A stretch of 64,000 nt of DNA from Spirosoma rigui. Lineage in GTDB: Bacteria; Bacteroidota; Bacteroidia; Cytophagales; Spirosomataceae. The notes beneath the pieces were generated by a model. The model was given only the letters and a program-made list of their open reading frames with translations. It did no database searches and was not told the origin of the DNA. How positions within the stretch are numbered: the first letter of the stretch is position 1; every line of letters begins with the position of its first letter. The stretch covers positions 2,914,001 through 2,978,000 of the forward strand of contig NZ_CP020105.1 of NCBI RefSeq assembly GCF_002067135.1. The letters run 5' to 3'. The position numbers and the translations under genes were made by a program. Below are positions 35,601-41,945 of the stretch, piece after piece.

Positions 35601-35690
35601 CTTTGCCTGCGTTTCAACAAACGCAGGAAAGGTAACTGCCTTTACTGGTCCGGAAGAACAGCGGATGGTTGGGTCAGTAGAATTTGGCAT
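26610..35690 (-). CDS. Giant repeat surface protein (SdrD B-like, DUF11, 146-residue repeats)
   Basis: Exported protein of 3026 residues. Order: about 66 basic/polar residues, a signal-peptide-like helix (TRAVWLIAGLYSLLLVGSPL...AHAQ, about 70-97), an SdrD B-like domain (GGIIWFDYNSNGTRES), a long globular region (about 220-700, perhaps a beta-propeller), another SdrD B-like domain (KQVGNYIWIDTNKNGVQDP), 11 repeats of about 146 residues (about 880-2480) opening with VTSATVCYGTPASLTATGC, two more SdrD B-like domains, a DUF11 domain (LLLDKFVDKAKAEIGDLLTY) and a Cys-rich tail ending VPFVLKQTKRGPRIGER. No ordinary T9SS C-terminal domain is evident. Each repeat carries several cysteines. The long segment before the signal helix is odd; no internal ATG offers a shorter start. 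Probably an adhesin or surface-layer fibre. Confidence 0.88.
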   Translation of the reverse strand: MPNSTDPTIRCSSGPVKAVTFPAFVETQAKENATRNNSVGRRQPVGRGFRLSTTLDLCQLYAIRFGRISLTRAVWLIAGLYSLLLVGSPLVQPAHAQRITAGPMLASNTTRSAWIGTAPLLTTAIPAQTAALFDGPCTSGNLGGIIWFDYNSNGTRESTELARVQGITVKVYNTSGTVVGTSTSDASGNWSVTGIAAYPVRVEFGNIPTYANATYTGTNSRTSVQIVTGASCTVDFGIQNAADYCQTTNPPIVVTCFVNGGINTTAPNDVLVKFDYNSVELPANEGFLAQKSEMGSIYGLAYDRKRKRIYNGAFLKRHAALIEVGGVPQLGAIYRVNTDGTSPTLLVTVSNAGTVASNATRELAPTKLPTQPSHDSDAFGKIGKVGLGDVEISDDMNTLYAVNLNTKELVIMPLDASGNVISQSTVSIPNPCGDNDNRPFGLKFYRNKLYVGVTCTEQTNRVLANLQSSVYEFDVDNNTFNTTPILTTPLNYAKDPVYRSATNVPSTGVDRWRPWSDNYSDGDPAAGTFGSIQGNPQPLLSDIEFDGNGNMLLSYMDRWGHQLGFNNYAPNTTSTTLVQDGITGGDIRRACLINGSYVNEGSAGCSQNTSNPGGNPEFFNGDFYYNAKDAATNFDFYHEEVTIGSMAYLPGKTEVAITALDPVDEYYSGGLLFLSTNSGAKSKTGIEVYTGGNSGANFGKANGLGDLELLCNLAPKQVGNYIWIDTNKNGVQDPNETGLNGVTVQLYKLEGGVATQVASTVTATLNGIPGFYSFSDAQPTTTATAFTVLEDNKTYYVVIGQGGQFNSTNQVLTIGGVNYQLTTANTGAGDQPDANDSDGTIYTPSGLAFSNFPVTSVLVGEAGYVNHTLDFGLIIEEPASISVTSATVCYGTPASLTATGCTGTVTWNTGFTGSVLTIPTATQTTSYTATCTTSTGSTASAVGTVTVYSQPVLNLQSSANPVTAGTPVSLSATGCAGTVNWSTGSTGNFITVTPTQITQTYSATCTTGPNCFTTASITISTAPPASIVVTSATVCYGTPASLTATGCTGSVTWSTGFAGNVLTTPALTTTTSYTATCTTTTGSTAFAVGTVTVLPQPILSLQASSTLVTASTPVSLSAVGCVGTVNWSTGATGSTITVTPTQTTQTYSATCTTGPSCFTTASIVISTLPPASIVVTSATVCYGSPASLTATGCTGSVTWSTGFAGNVLTTPALTTTTSYTATCTTSTGSTSTAVGTVTVLPQPVLSLQASSTLVTASTPVSLSAIGCVGTVNWSTGITGSTITVTPMQTTQTYSATCTTGPSCFTTASIVINTAPPATIVVTSATVCYGSPASLTATGCTGTISWNTGFVGGVLNTPTLTQTTSYTATCTTSTGSTTAVVGTVTVLPQPVLSLQASSTLVTAGTPVSLSAIGCLGTVSWSTGETGNSINVTPINTTQTYFATCTTGPGCFTTASIVITTQPPATIVVTSATVCYGTPASLTATGCTGTISWNTGFVGNVLTTPALTQNTSYTATCTTSAGSTNSAVSTVTVLPQPVLSLQPSSTLVTAGTPVSLSAIGCVGTVSWSTGVTGSTITVTPMQTTQTYSATCTTGPSCFTTASIIINTAPPASIMVTSATVCYGTPASLTAIGCTGTISWNDGTTGAILTTPTLTQTTSYTATCTTSAGSTTAVVGTVTVLPQPILSLQASSTLVTANTPVSLSAVGCVGTVNWSTGATGSTITVTPTQTTQTYSATCTTGPSCFTTASIVISTLPPASIVVTSAIVCYGSPASLTATGCTGSVTWSTGFAGNVLTTPALTTTTSYTATCTTSTGSTSTAVGTVTVLPQPVLSLQASSTLVTAGTPVSLSAIGCVGTVNWSTGATGNTITVTPMQTTQTYSATCTTGPSCFTTASIIINTAPPASIMVTSATVCYGTPASLTAIGCTGTISWNDGTTGAILTTPTLTQTTSYTATCTTSAGSTTAVVGTVTVLPQPILSLQASSTLVTANTPVSLSAVGCVGTVNWSTGATGSTITVTPTQTTQTYSATCTTGPSCFTTASIVISTLPPASIVVTSAIVCYGSPASLTATGCTGSVTWSTGFAGNVLTTPALTTTTSYTATCTTSTGSTSTAVGTVTVLPQPVLSLQASSTLVTAGTPVSLSAIGCVGTVNWSTGATGNTITVTPMQTTQTYSATCTTGPSCFTTASIIINTAPPASIMVTSATVCYGTPASLTAIGCTGTISWNDGTTGAILTTPTLTQTTSYTATCTTSAGSTNSAVGTVTVPPQPVLSLQASSTLVTAGTPVSLSAVGCAGTVSWSTGDTGSTITVSPVQTTQTYSATCLTGPSCFTTATLDITTVQPSSIVVTSATVCYGSPASLTAVGCAGTIVWSDGTTGSVLTTTALTQNTSYTATCTTSTGSTTSAVGTVTVLPQPVLSLQASSTLLTAGMPVSLSAVGCVGSVSWSTGETSSVISVTLASATQTYSATCTTGPGCFTTATVTIGTLASLGDFVFADTNKDGIQQTGEPGIPNVTVELFINGVSSATTVTDASGLYSFTGLTPGSSLSYAVGFTTPTGYTATVANQGPDDAKDSDPVNGLTQSVTLASGENNTTLDAGYYLLTASLGDYVFEDKNANGQQDAGDLPIPGVTVSLLSSGTLVASTTTDASGLYSFTGLTPGTPYSVSFTSPAGYTATVQNTGSDVTDSDGDLVTGLTGIYSLTANENNLTVDMGYTKLRPNLLLDKFVDKAKAEIGDLLTYTLVLTNTGPGLAESVVVRDSLSAGSTYVANSATAPAGTTFTQGSPISLWAVSTLSAGQSLTLTFQTTANSSGIVYNTATIPGDTAQVCTSIPVKVCPGDVYTYRISVPAGRTKYQWFRTFAGVTTELTSFTSNTLDVSEPGEYKLVVDNQVGECSAFSCCPFIVEEYAPVAPFNLVATTPTCSGTAVQANGSITLTGLVSTTANVLTYELVKGPTFETGTAITAGKVSLPANGLLTSTMTSGTYWVRVYNAAGCYREMMVVILPANCECPADVCVPFVLKQTKRGPRIGER
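28240..33050 (-). repeat. Tandem array of eleven 438-bp coding repeats
   Basis: Eleven copies of a 438-bp unit (146 residues, itself two related halves of about 73) within the adhesin gene. Shadow open frames on the plus strand recur at the same 438-bp step (29194, 29632, 30070, 30508, 30946), which confirms the period. Outer copies are more diverged than the middle ones. Confidence 0.9.
28940..30972 (-). repeat. Near-identical 876-bp tandem duplication
   Basis: Two 438-bp units form an 876-bp block; positions 29000-29875 and 29876-30751 differ at only a few bases, and a third partial copy runs to about 30972. This is a recent expansion inside the older array. Related text also recurs near 31800-32450. 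Confidence 0.85.
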
Positions 35691-36371
35691 AAGGTAAAAA
35701 AATAAATGTTACCTGAGAGTGTGGTAGATCAGCTACAGGCTAACTGATGCAGACGAACTCTATGCCAACTCTATGCCAATTGAAAGTATACATTATTTTC
35801 CCCCGTATCACGTAATATTAGTAGACTCGAAACACGAAAAGGATTGTTTAAGTATATAAAAAATACTATAAAGTATATTTTCGGTTTGTTGCAAATAATA
35901 CGCCAAACTTCAATTGACTTTGGGATTTTCTGGTGGCTCAAAAGCTCGTTGTCGGGCTATCCGAAGCCCGGTGAAACTCAGGCAATTTGATAGAGAAAAC
36001 AGGCTAATACGGGCATGCGGTCACGCTTGCCGGAAGAAAAGTCAGCCCCTGCCACCGGGTAAACAATGGTCTGAATTGTACTAGACTATCAGGCTCGCCG
36101 GGCGGTTAACCGAAGCCAGAAAATGACTGAATACCTGATTGCTTGTGGGCTATTTTTACCGGCAACGCCGGTATCAATTCGAAGCATTAGTATTGTGTTG
36201 TCTGAAGTTGTTGTTGATTGTCAGTGAATTAGTGTTAAGCGTCTAAGAGTTGGCCTGTCGGAGAGCCGTGCTTTCGACCCGCCGGGGATACCGCTGCGGG
36301 CCAGGCCTCTCGAAAAAAAATGTACCTTGCCGCCGTCAACGCCTGTCCCAAATACGGGCCTAGCATCTGGT
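35691..36371. other. AT-rich intergenic region between adhesin and arginine deiminase-like gene
   Basis: About 680 bp without a supported gene. The part nearest the adhesin (35770-35935) is AT-rich and contains AGTAT/ATACT inverted pairs (35851-35867) and a further AGTATA copy at 35872, a likely regulatory region for one or both divergent genes. A near -7 box TACCTTGC lies at 36323-36330, about 42 nt before the ATG at 36372. Confidence 0.5.
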
Positions 36372-37892
36372 ATGAAAAATAAAGAAATGATGATAGATTC
36401 CACCGCAGCTACGTCCGTCTTAACCCCGCCATCGAATACGCCCGGGAGTCCAGTATCGAGCAGCATCAATGTATCGTCCGAGATCGGGACGCTTCGGCGA
36501 ATGCTTATCCATAGCCCCGATCGGGGACTGGGAAAAGTGGTGCCTTCAAAAGCCCAGGACTGGCTGTTTGAAGACATCGTTCACCTCGACATGATGCGCC
36601 GGGACGAATATGATTACTACGTCAAAATTCTGCTTTACTTCCTGGATCCCGATAAGGTGCGCGGGCGGGTGGCCAGTCTCGGCCCCACGTCCGACCGTAA
36701 CTTTTTCAAGCCCGACCACGCCGACTATTTCCAGTCCGACAAGGTGGTGGACGTCCAAAGTCTGCTGTCCGAAATCCTGGCTGACGAAGTGATCAGGACC
36801 CGCCTGATTGCCGCCATTTGTGGCATTGAGCGTACGGCCTTCCGGACCCAGCAGGAGCTGAACGAGTATGAACCGGTCGAACTGGCCAAGATCATGATCT
36901 CGGGCTCCCTGCCTGACCAGACGATGTTGTTCGCGCCCCTGCCTAACTTCATCTTTACCCGCGATATTGGCATCGTGATCAACGATCATATTCTGCTCAA
37001 TAAACCCGCTAAACTGGCCCGTACCCGCGAAGCGCTGCTGATGCAGTATATCTTCTTCAATCACCCGCTCTTTGCCGATTTCCGGGATAAAATCATTGAG
37101 ATCCCCGATAATGAGCACGCTTTCTTACTCCCCGATGCCGAAGTCGACCGCGATATTACCCGCTCAACGCTGGAAGGGGGGGATGTGATGATGATCGCCC
37201 CGCGCCACTTGATTGTGGGCGTTAGTGAACGGACGACGCTCTATGCCGCGCAGCAAGTGATGCGACTGGTATTTGCCAGAAATCTGGTCGATACGGTTAC
37301 GATCGTCAAGATTCCCAAAAAGCGTGATTATATGCACATCGATACGGTGTTCACGCAGGCTAAACGCAATGTATGGGTGCTGCTTGGCTCGCTGGCCCGC
37401 ACCGGCGACGAAGCGAAAAAGCAGGACGTTATTCATTTTTTTGCACCTAAAGATGTGTCAGAGGATTTGAAGATCATGCAGTTTACGCGGGGCAATGAGC
37501 ACAAACCGGTTGAAATTGATAACCTGGAAGACTTGCTTACCAGCATCAGCCGGAACGACCTGGGCGTGACGGAGCCCGTCCAGTTCATCTACTCCGGCAA
37601 TAACGAATTTCCTTTTGGCGCGCGCGAACAGTGGACCGATTCCTGTAATCTGCTGGCGCTGAAAGACGGGGTGGTTGTCGGATATGACCGCAACCAGAAA
37701 ACAACCGATGCGTTTCGGGAAGCCGGCTTCGACATTGTCCGGGCAGCCGACTTGCTCGACCGATTTGAACGGGGTGAGTCCTCACCGGAAACGCTTGAGA
37801 ATACGTTCATCATGTTGCCTTCCGCCGAGCTAAGCCGGGCACGGGGAGGGAGCCACTGCATGAGCCTGCCGCTGCTACGGGATCAGCTGTAA
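36372..37892 (+). CDS. Arginine deiminase-family protein
   Basis: Guanidino-group modifying enzyme of about 506 residues, expected to hydrolyse arginine to citrulline and ammonia. The catalytic set is visible: PNFIFTRDIG (Asp of the FTRD motif), LEGGDVMM (substrate-binding Glu), HIDTVFT (catalytic His with Asp) and the nucleophile Cys496 in GGSHCMSLPL. It is longer than classical ArcA (about 410), mainly through an N-terminal extension and an insert near 90-170. The frame opens at 36327 with TTG; ATG 36372 is preferred, with another ATG pair at 36387/36390. No arcB or arcC follows; the next gene downstream on the same strand is ctlX, 368 bp on. Cytoplasmic. Confidence 0.85.
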   Translation: MKNKEMMIDSTAATSVLTPPSNTPGSPVSSSINVSSEIGTLRRMLIHSPDRGLGKVVPSKAQDWLFEDIVHLDMMRRDEYDYYVKILLYFLDPDKVRGRVASLGPTSDRNFFKPDHADYFQSDKVVDVQSLLSEILADEVIRTRLIAAICGIERTAFRTQQELNEYEPVELAKIMISGSLPDQTMLFAPLPNFIFTRDIGIVINDHILLNKPAKLARTREALLMQYIFFNHPLFADFRDKIIEIPDNEHAFLLPDAEVDRDITRSTLEGGDVMMIAPRHLIVGVSERTTLYAAQQVMRLVFARNLVDTVTIVKIPKKRDYMHIDTVFTQAKRNVWVLLGSLARTGDEAKKQDVIHFFAPKDVSEDLKIMQFTRGNEHKPVEIDNLEDLLTSISRNDLGVTEPVQFIYSGNNEFPFGAREQWTDSCNLLALKDGVVVGYDRNQKTTDAFREAGFDIVRAADLLDRFERGESSPETLENTFIMLPSAELSRARGGSHCMSLPLLRDQL

Positions 37893-38260
37893 GCGTAGGC
37901 GTCCAGTCGTGGCATACGACACGTAGCCGGATAACCAGGACCGGGGGCTCAAAGATCAGATATACCGGGCCTCCGTGTCAGTATCCACCAGCATCGCCGG
38001 AGGCTTCGATCGGAAACGTTCGCTGGTTTCCCCGCGATGGCCCGGTCGTCACCAAATGAAGTCAGGTCAATGAGTTGCTTCGCGTATCAGCCAGAATATC
38101 CTGACGAAAACATCCGTACTTACTGCTTACAGAGGATGAATGAATCCTCAAAGATGATCTACGCTTTCAGGCAATCGTTGAACAAGTGAGTCATCGGTGT
38201 TAATTTGCTGCCGATTTCGACTGACTAACTCACGGACTCATCGACTAACCAACTGCTCTT
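37893..38260. other. Intergenic region between the deiminase-like gene and ctlX
   Basis: About 370 bp with no supported gene. The last 70 bp hold several ACTGACTAACTC-like words and a partial -7-like TTAATTTG at 38197-38204. No clear terminator was seen. Confidence 0.4.
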
Positions 38261-39190
38261 ATGCAATCACAAGCTACCTCCCGCATTCTTATGATCCGTC
38301 CGGTTCGGTTCGGATTCAACGAACAGACGGCCGAGTCGAACGCCTTTCAGGATGTGAAACTGGCAGCCCAGACGAAGGATGTGGCCCAGGAGGATGCACT
38401 GCGGGAGTTCGACGAGATGGTTCGGCAACTGCGCGCCCTTGGTGTCGACGTACTGGTTTACGAAGATACCCTCGACCCCTACACCCCCGATTCCATTTTC
38501 CCTAATAACTGGGTGTCGTTACACGCCAGCGGTACGGTCGTGCTTTACCCCATGCAGGCCGAAAACCGGCGGCTCGAACGGCGTCCCGAAATTATCAACG
38601 ACCTCGCCGAGCATTTTCACGTCGCTAAAGTCGTTGACCTGACTCACTTTGAACAGGAAGGTAAATACCTCGAAGGGACGGGTAGTATGGTGCTCGACCG
38701 GATGCATAAAGTTGCGTTTGCCTGTCTCTCGCCCCGTACCCATCCCGATGTGCTGGCTGAGTTCAGCGAGCAAACCGGCTACCGGACGGTGGTATTCAAC
38801 GCAGCTGACGCGACCGGAAAAGCCGTTTACCATACTAATGTACTCATGTGCATTGCCGAAACGTTTGCCGTAGTCTGTCTGTCGGCCATCACCGACCCCG
38901 ACGAACGGCTCATGGTGCGGCAGGAACTGGAAGGACTCAATAAGCGCATCATCGACATATCGCTGGATCAGATGGCGTCCTTCGCCGGTAATATGCTGCA
39001 AGTGCTGACCCAGAAAGGGCAGAAACTATTGGTTATGTCGACACGGGCGTTTGAATCGCTTACGCCCAAACAGATCGATCTCCTCGACGACTACGCTACA
39101 CTTTTCCACTTCGATCTTTCTATGATCGAAGGCAACGGAGGGGGCTCGGCCCGCTGCATGATGGCCGAAATACATTTGCCTTTGAAATAA
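38261..39190 (+). CDS. ctlX: Citrulline utilization hydrolase CtlX
   Basis: Amidinotransferase-fold hydrolase of 309 residues. Recognised by FPNNWVSLH (near 80), LEGTGSMVLDR (near 137), the histidine in AVYHTNVLMCI and the C-terminal nucleophile Cys299 in GNGGGSARCMMAEIH. CtlX proteins are proposed to release ornithine, CO2 and ammonia from citrulline, so with the deiminase upstream the pair could convert arginine to ornithine without ornithine carbamoyltransferase. No signal peptide. Start ATG 38261 is the family start. Confidence 0.88.
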   Translation: MQSQATSRILMIRPVRFGFNEQTAESNAFQDVKLAAQTKDVAQEDALREFDEMVRQLRALGVDVLVYEDTLDPYTPDSIFPNNWVSLHASGTVVLYPMQAENRRLERRPEIINDLAEHFHVAKVVDLTHFEQEGKYLEGTGSMVLDRMHKVAFACLSPRTHPDVLAEFSEQTGYRTVVFNAADATGKAVYHTNVLMCIAETFAVVCLSAITDPDERLMVRQELEGLNKRIIDISLDQMASFAGNMLQVLTQKGQKLLVMSTRAFESLTPKQIDLLDDYATLFHFDLSMIEGNGGGSARCMMAEIHLPLK

Positions 39191-39272
39191 GGGCAAAGAA
39201 AAGAAGAAGGGTGGGCTGGCGTGTTTTTTGCTGACGCGTGGGTCCGCCTTTTCACTTTTTTTGTTCTTTTGC

Positions 39273-39284
39273 TTGCACATACAA
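39273..39284 (+). promoter_or_regulatory. Candidate MarR operator, copy 1
   Basis: TTGCACATACAA, with TTG...CAA dyad ends, lies 43 bp before the MarR start. The same 12 bases occur at 39816-39827, right after the MarR gene and ahead of the NmrA-like gene. Such pairing suggests autoregulation plus control of the target gene. Confidence 0.5.
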
Positions 39285-39326
39285 CTATCGTGTTGTAGTT
39301 TTGTCCAACCAATATGAAAACGGCTT

Positions 39327-39791
39327 ATGAAGTGTAAAGCAGAAATGCCCATCGCCGATGAACAGAAAGATACCCGTTTCAGTGCCTGCCTGCTTTTTTC
39401 GGCAAATGCGCTGGCCCGGGCTATCACAACCATAGGGGATGAGGAATTTGGACGCTTCGGCTTGTCTTACTCGCACGCTTACCTGCTGTGTGAGGTAGTG
39501 GCCCAGCCGGGCGTTATGCCGTCTCAGTTGAGCCAGACTCTCTACCTTACTCCGTCGACCATTACGCGTCTGGTGGAGAAGCTGGAGCAGAAACAACTGG
39601 TCCGGCGTGAGTCGGAAGGTAAAAAAACGCTGATTTTTGCCACATCCCAGGGTGAAGCGCTGCAGCCAGCCATAACGGAAGCCTGGCAGCGGGCCGGGGC
39701 ACGGTATACCCAGGCTATCGGCGAAGACAACATAAAGGGCCTGACGCAACACGTGTTCAAAGCCGCTCAGGCACTGGGAGAAGAGAGTTAA
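39327..39791 (+). CDS. MarR family transcriptional regulator
   Basis: Winged-helix repressor of 154 residues. The DNA-binding region is clear: PGVMPSQLSQTLYLTPSTITRLVEKLEQK (two blocks around residues 60-88) followed by the wing LVRRESEGKKTLIFATSQGEAL; flanking helices form the dimer interface. Cysteines near the N-terminus (FSACLLFSANALA, and YLLCEV) might sense oxidants, as in some MarR proteins. A later ATG at 39342 (MPIADEQ) is possible. It directly precedes the NmrA-like oxidoreductase gene, its probable target, with matching 12-bp sites before each. Confidence 0.88.
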   Translation: MKCKAEMPIADEQKDTRFSACLLFSANALARAITTIGDEEFGRFGLSYSHAYLLCEVVAQPGVMPSQLSQTLYLTPSTITRLVEKLEQKQLVRRESEGKKTLIFATSQGEALQPAITEAWQRAGARYTQAIGEDNIKGLTQHVFKAAQALGEES

Positions 39792-39815
39792 AAAAAATTT
39801 GTTAAAATTAATTGG

Positions 39816-39827
39816 TTGCACATACAA
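39816..39827 (+). promoter_or_regulatory. Candidate MarR operator, copy 2
   Basis: Second exact copy of TTGCACATACAA, 24 bp after the MarR stop and ahead of the small frame at 39840 and the NmrA-like gene at 40063. Confidence 0.5.
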
Positions 39828-39839
39828 TAACTCATAGCC

Positions 39840-40043
39840 ATGAAAACGATAGACGAATCAATCGGCCTACTGGTCGCCAAAAACGATCCGGCAACGCGCA
39901 ACGCCTGCCAGAACCCATCCAGCGAATGCATCACGTCTGTTGTTAAGCAGAAGGAGGGCAGTGAACCCGATCCCGTTGGGTCGCACTGGTCCGGACAACC
40001 GGGTCAGGATTTATTCTTCAATGGCTGGAAATTGTTGTTCTAA
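39840..40043 (+). CDS. Possible small protein of 67 residues
   Basis: ATG 13 bp after the second candidate operator, stop 19 bp before the NmrA-like gene. The residues (MKTIDESIGLLVAKNDPATR, then a Ser/Pro/Gly-rich part) match no family I know. The position in the transcript and compact spacing support expression, but codon pattern alone is not decisive; it could be leader sequence. Low certainty. Confidence 0.3.
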   Translation: MKTIDESIGLLVAKNDPATRNACQNPSSECITSVVKQKEGSEPDPVGSHWSGQPGQDLFFNGWKLLF

Positions 40044-40062
40044 CCCATAACCTCACTAAACC

Positions 40063-40947
40063 ATGCACTACGTCATTACCGGCTCTACCGGCCATACCGG
40101 CAAAGCAATCACCGAGGGCCTTATTAAGGGGGGACACACGGTAACCGTTGTTACCAGTAAACCCGCTAACAAGGCAGCTATCGAAGCCCTGGGGGCACAG
40201 GCAGCCGTGGGCAGCGTCGACGATGCTGATTTTACAAAGCAGGCTTTTGCCAATGCCGACGCGGTCTACCTGCTCATCCCCGGCAAGGGAGACGCCGTAG
40301 GCTGGCGGGCTTTCCAGAACAGAATTATCGATAGTTATATCGCGGCCATCCAGGCCAACGATATCCGGTTTGCCGTGTTGCTCAGCAGCGTAGGTGCTCA
40401 CATGGGTAACGGAGCCGGACCGGTCGACGGGTTACATGACGCAGAAAAGAAACTCAGCCAGGTGCCGGGGCTGAACACAAAATCACTTCGGCCGTCATAC
40501 TTCATGTATAATTTGTTTGGCATGATCGGTATGGTGAAAGGCATGGGTGGCATGGGTAGTAACTTCGGCGATGGGCCTATTGCCCTCACGCACACCAGCG
40601 ACATTGCCGAGGTGGCCATTCAGGAACTGGCTAACCTTGATTTTACCGGCTTCCGGGTTCGCTACATTGCCAGCGATGAACGGACGGGCAGCGAGATTGC
40701 GCGGGTGCTGGGTACGGCCATCGGCAAACCCGAAACCCCCTGGATCGTCTTCTCCGACGAACAGAACAAACAGGGACTTCTGCAGGCCGGATTCGATGAG
40801 GAGATGGCCGAAGAGTACACAAAAATGGGGCAGGCCCTGCGCGACGGCCGGATGCAATCCGATTACATGGAGAACAAGCCTGTTTTCGGGAAAGTAAAAC
40901 TCGAAGAGTTTGCCAAACACGAGTTTGCGCCCGCTTTCAACGGATAA
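40063..40947 (+). CDS. NmrA-like NAD(P)-binding oxidoreductase
   Basis: Atypical SDR of 294 residues in the NmrA/quinone oxidoreductase (QorB-like) group. The dinucleotide site TGSTGHTGKA is at residues 6-15; ADAVYLLIPGKG and VLLSSVGAHMG are typical of the family; the active-site Tyr-Lys pair of classical SDRs is lacking, as expected. Such proteins reduce quinones or act as redox sensors. The regulator upstream is MarR-type, and such regulators often control quinone or aldehyde detoxification genes. Cytoplasmic. It ends directly at a 29-bp perfect hairpin. Confidence 0.83.
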   Translation: MHYVITGSTGHTGKAITEGLIKGGHTVTVVTSKPANKAAIEALGAQAAVGSVDDADFTKQAFANADAVYLLIPGKGDAVGWRAFQNRIIDSYIAAIQANDIRFAVLLSSVGAHMGNGAGPVDGLHDAEKKLSQVPGLNTKSLRPSYFMYNLFGMIGMVKGMGGMGSNFGDGPIALTHTSDIAEVAIQELANLDFTGFRVRYIASDERTGSEIARVLGTAIGKPETPWIVFSDEQNKQGLLQAGFDEEMAEEYTKMGQALRDGRMQSDYMENKPVFGKVKLEEFAKHEFAPAFNG

Positions 40948-40950
40948 AGC

Positions 40951-41016
40951 GTCAACGCATAACGCACAAAAAAAGGCATTCACTAGGATGCCTTTTTTTG
41001 TGCGTTATGCGTTGAC
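40951..41016 (+). terminator. Terminator with perfect 29-bp stem
   Basis: Arms 40951-40979 and 40988-41016 are perfect reverse complements with an 8-nt loop; the arms contain seven A and seven T. It begins 4 bp after the stop codon of the NmrA-like gene. The following 140 bp to the DUF2807 start hold its promoter region. Confidence 0.88.
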
Positions 41017-41156
41017 TGTCAGTTTGGTGGCTATAGTGTCAGTTTTTCTTGGGATGATGCTGCACTTAAACATCTTTCGGTTTGTGGCTGGCTGTGCAAC
41101 TCCGATCACCGGTTTTGCATCTTTTAAAAAAACAACGGAAACGCTCCGGTTCAACC

Positions 41157-41873
41157 ATGAAAATCATTCTCGCTCTACTCACCCTGATTGCCGCCCTTAC
41201 GACCTCCGGATTCGCCCAGCAGTCAATCACCGGCAACGGACAAATTATAAAGCAGCAGCGTACGCTGGGTAGCTTCAACAAATTAAACGTGCGGGTTGCC
41301 ATGCGCGTGCAGATCACGACCGGTAACGCAGGTACGGCCGAACTAGAAGGGGAAAGCAATATCCTCGAACACGTCGTGACCGAAGTTAGAAACGGAGAGC
41401 TGACCGTTATGCTGGATCAGAACAAAAGCTACAACCAGACCAAAGCCGTAACCGTAACCATCCACGTAGCGAAGCTCGATCGGGTAATGGTCTCAACGGG
41501 TTGTTCGGTTACTGCCGACCTGCCTATTCTGGCGGACAACCTGACCCTGTCGGTTGAGACGGGTAGTAGACTGACGGCACCGATTTCGGCCGGGAAGCTG
41601 AACCTGACCGTGAAAGACGGCTCTGCGGTGACGCTGAATGGAAAAGCTACCGATGCCACCATTCGCCTGTCGGGTGCGGGAAAGCTGGACGCGAAGCGGC
41701 TGACCATCAATAAAGCCACGGTTGCCCTCGACGGGGCCAGCAACGCCAGCATACTGGTAACCGAAACCCTGGCGGCCTCGGCCGATGGCGTGAGCACGAT
41801 AACCTACGGCGGCAACCCAACCGTAACAGCGGCCGAAGCAACTGGTCTGTCCCGGATTAGGAAGCAGGGGTAA
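41157..41873 (+). CDS. DUF2807 (head GIN domain) exported protein
   Basis: Protein of 238 residues with a signal peptide (MKIILALLTLIAALTTSGFA). The mature part is a repetitive beta-helix-like fold with GIN-domain features: GSFNKLNVRVAMRVQIT near the start, then short repeats such as LPILADNLTLSVETGS and ISAGKLNLTVKDGSAVTLNG. DUF2807 proteins are abundant exported or periplasmic proteins of Bacteroidota with no proven function, possibly binding or adhesive. The frame extends upstream to 41082, but ATG 41157 gives the proper signal peptide. It stands as a single gene between terminators. Confidence 0.85.
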   Translation: MKIILALLTLIAALTTSGFAQQSITGNGQIIKQQRTLGSFNKLNVRVAMRVQITTGNAGTAELEGESNILEHVVTEVRNGELTVMLDQNKSYNQTKAVTVTIHVAKLDRVMVSTGCSVTADLPILADNLTLSVETGSRLTAPISAGKLNLTVKDGSAVTLNGKATDATIRLSGAGKLDAKRLTINKATVALDGASNASILVTETLAASADGVSTITYGGNPTVTAAEATGLSRIRKQG

Positions 41874-41945
41874 AACCAAAGGCTTCATCCTGGCGTTGAT
41901 GGATGCGGTACGAATGCCACTATACGTTTCGTGCCCATCTACCAC

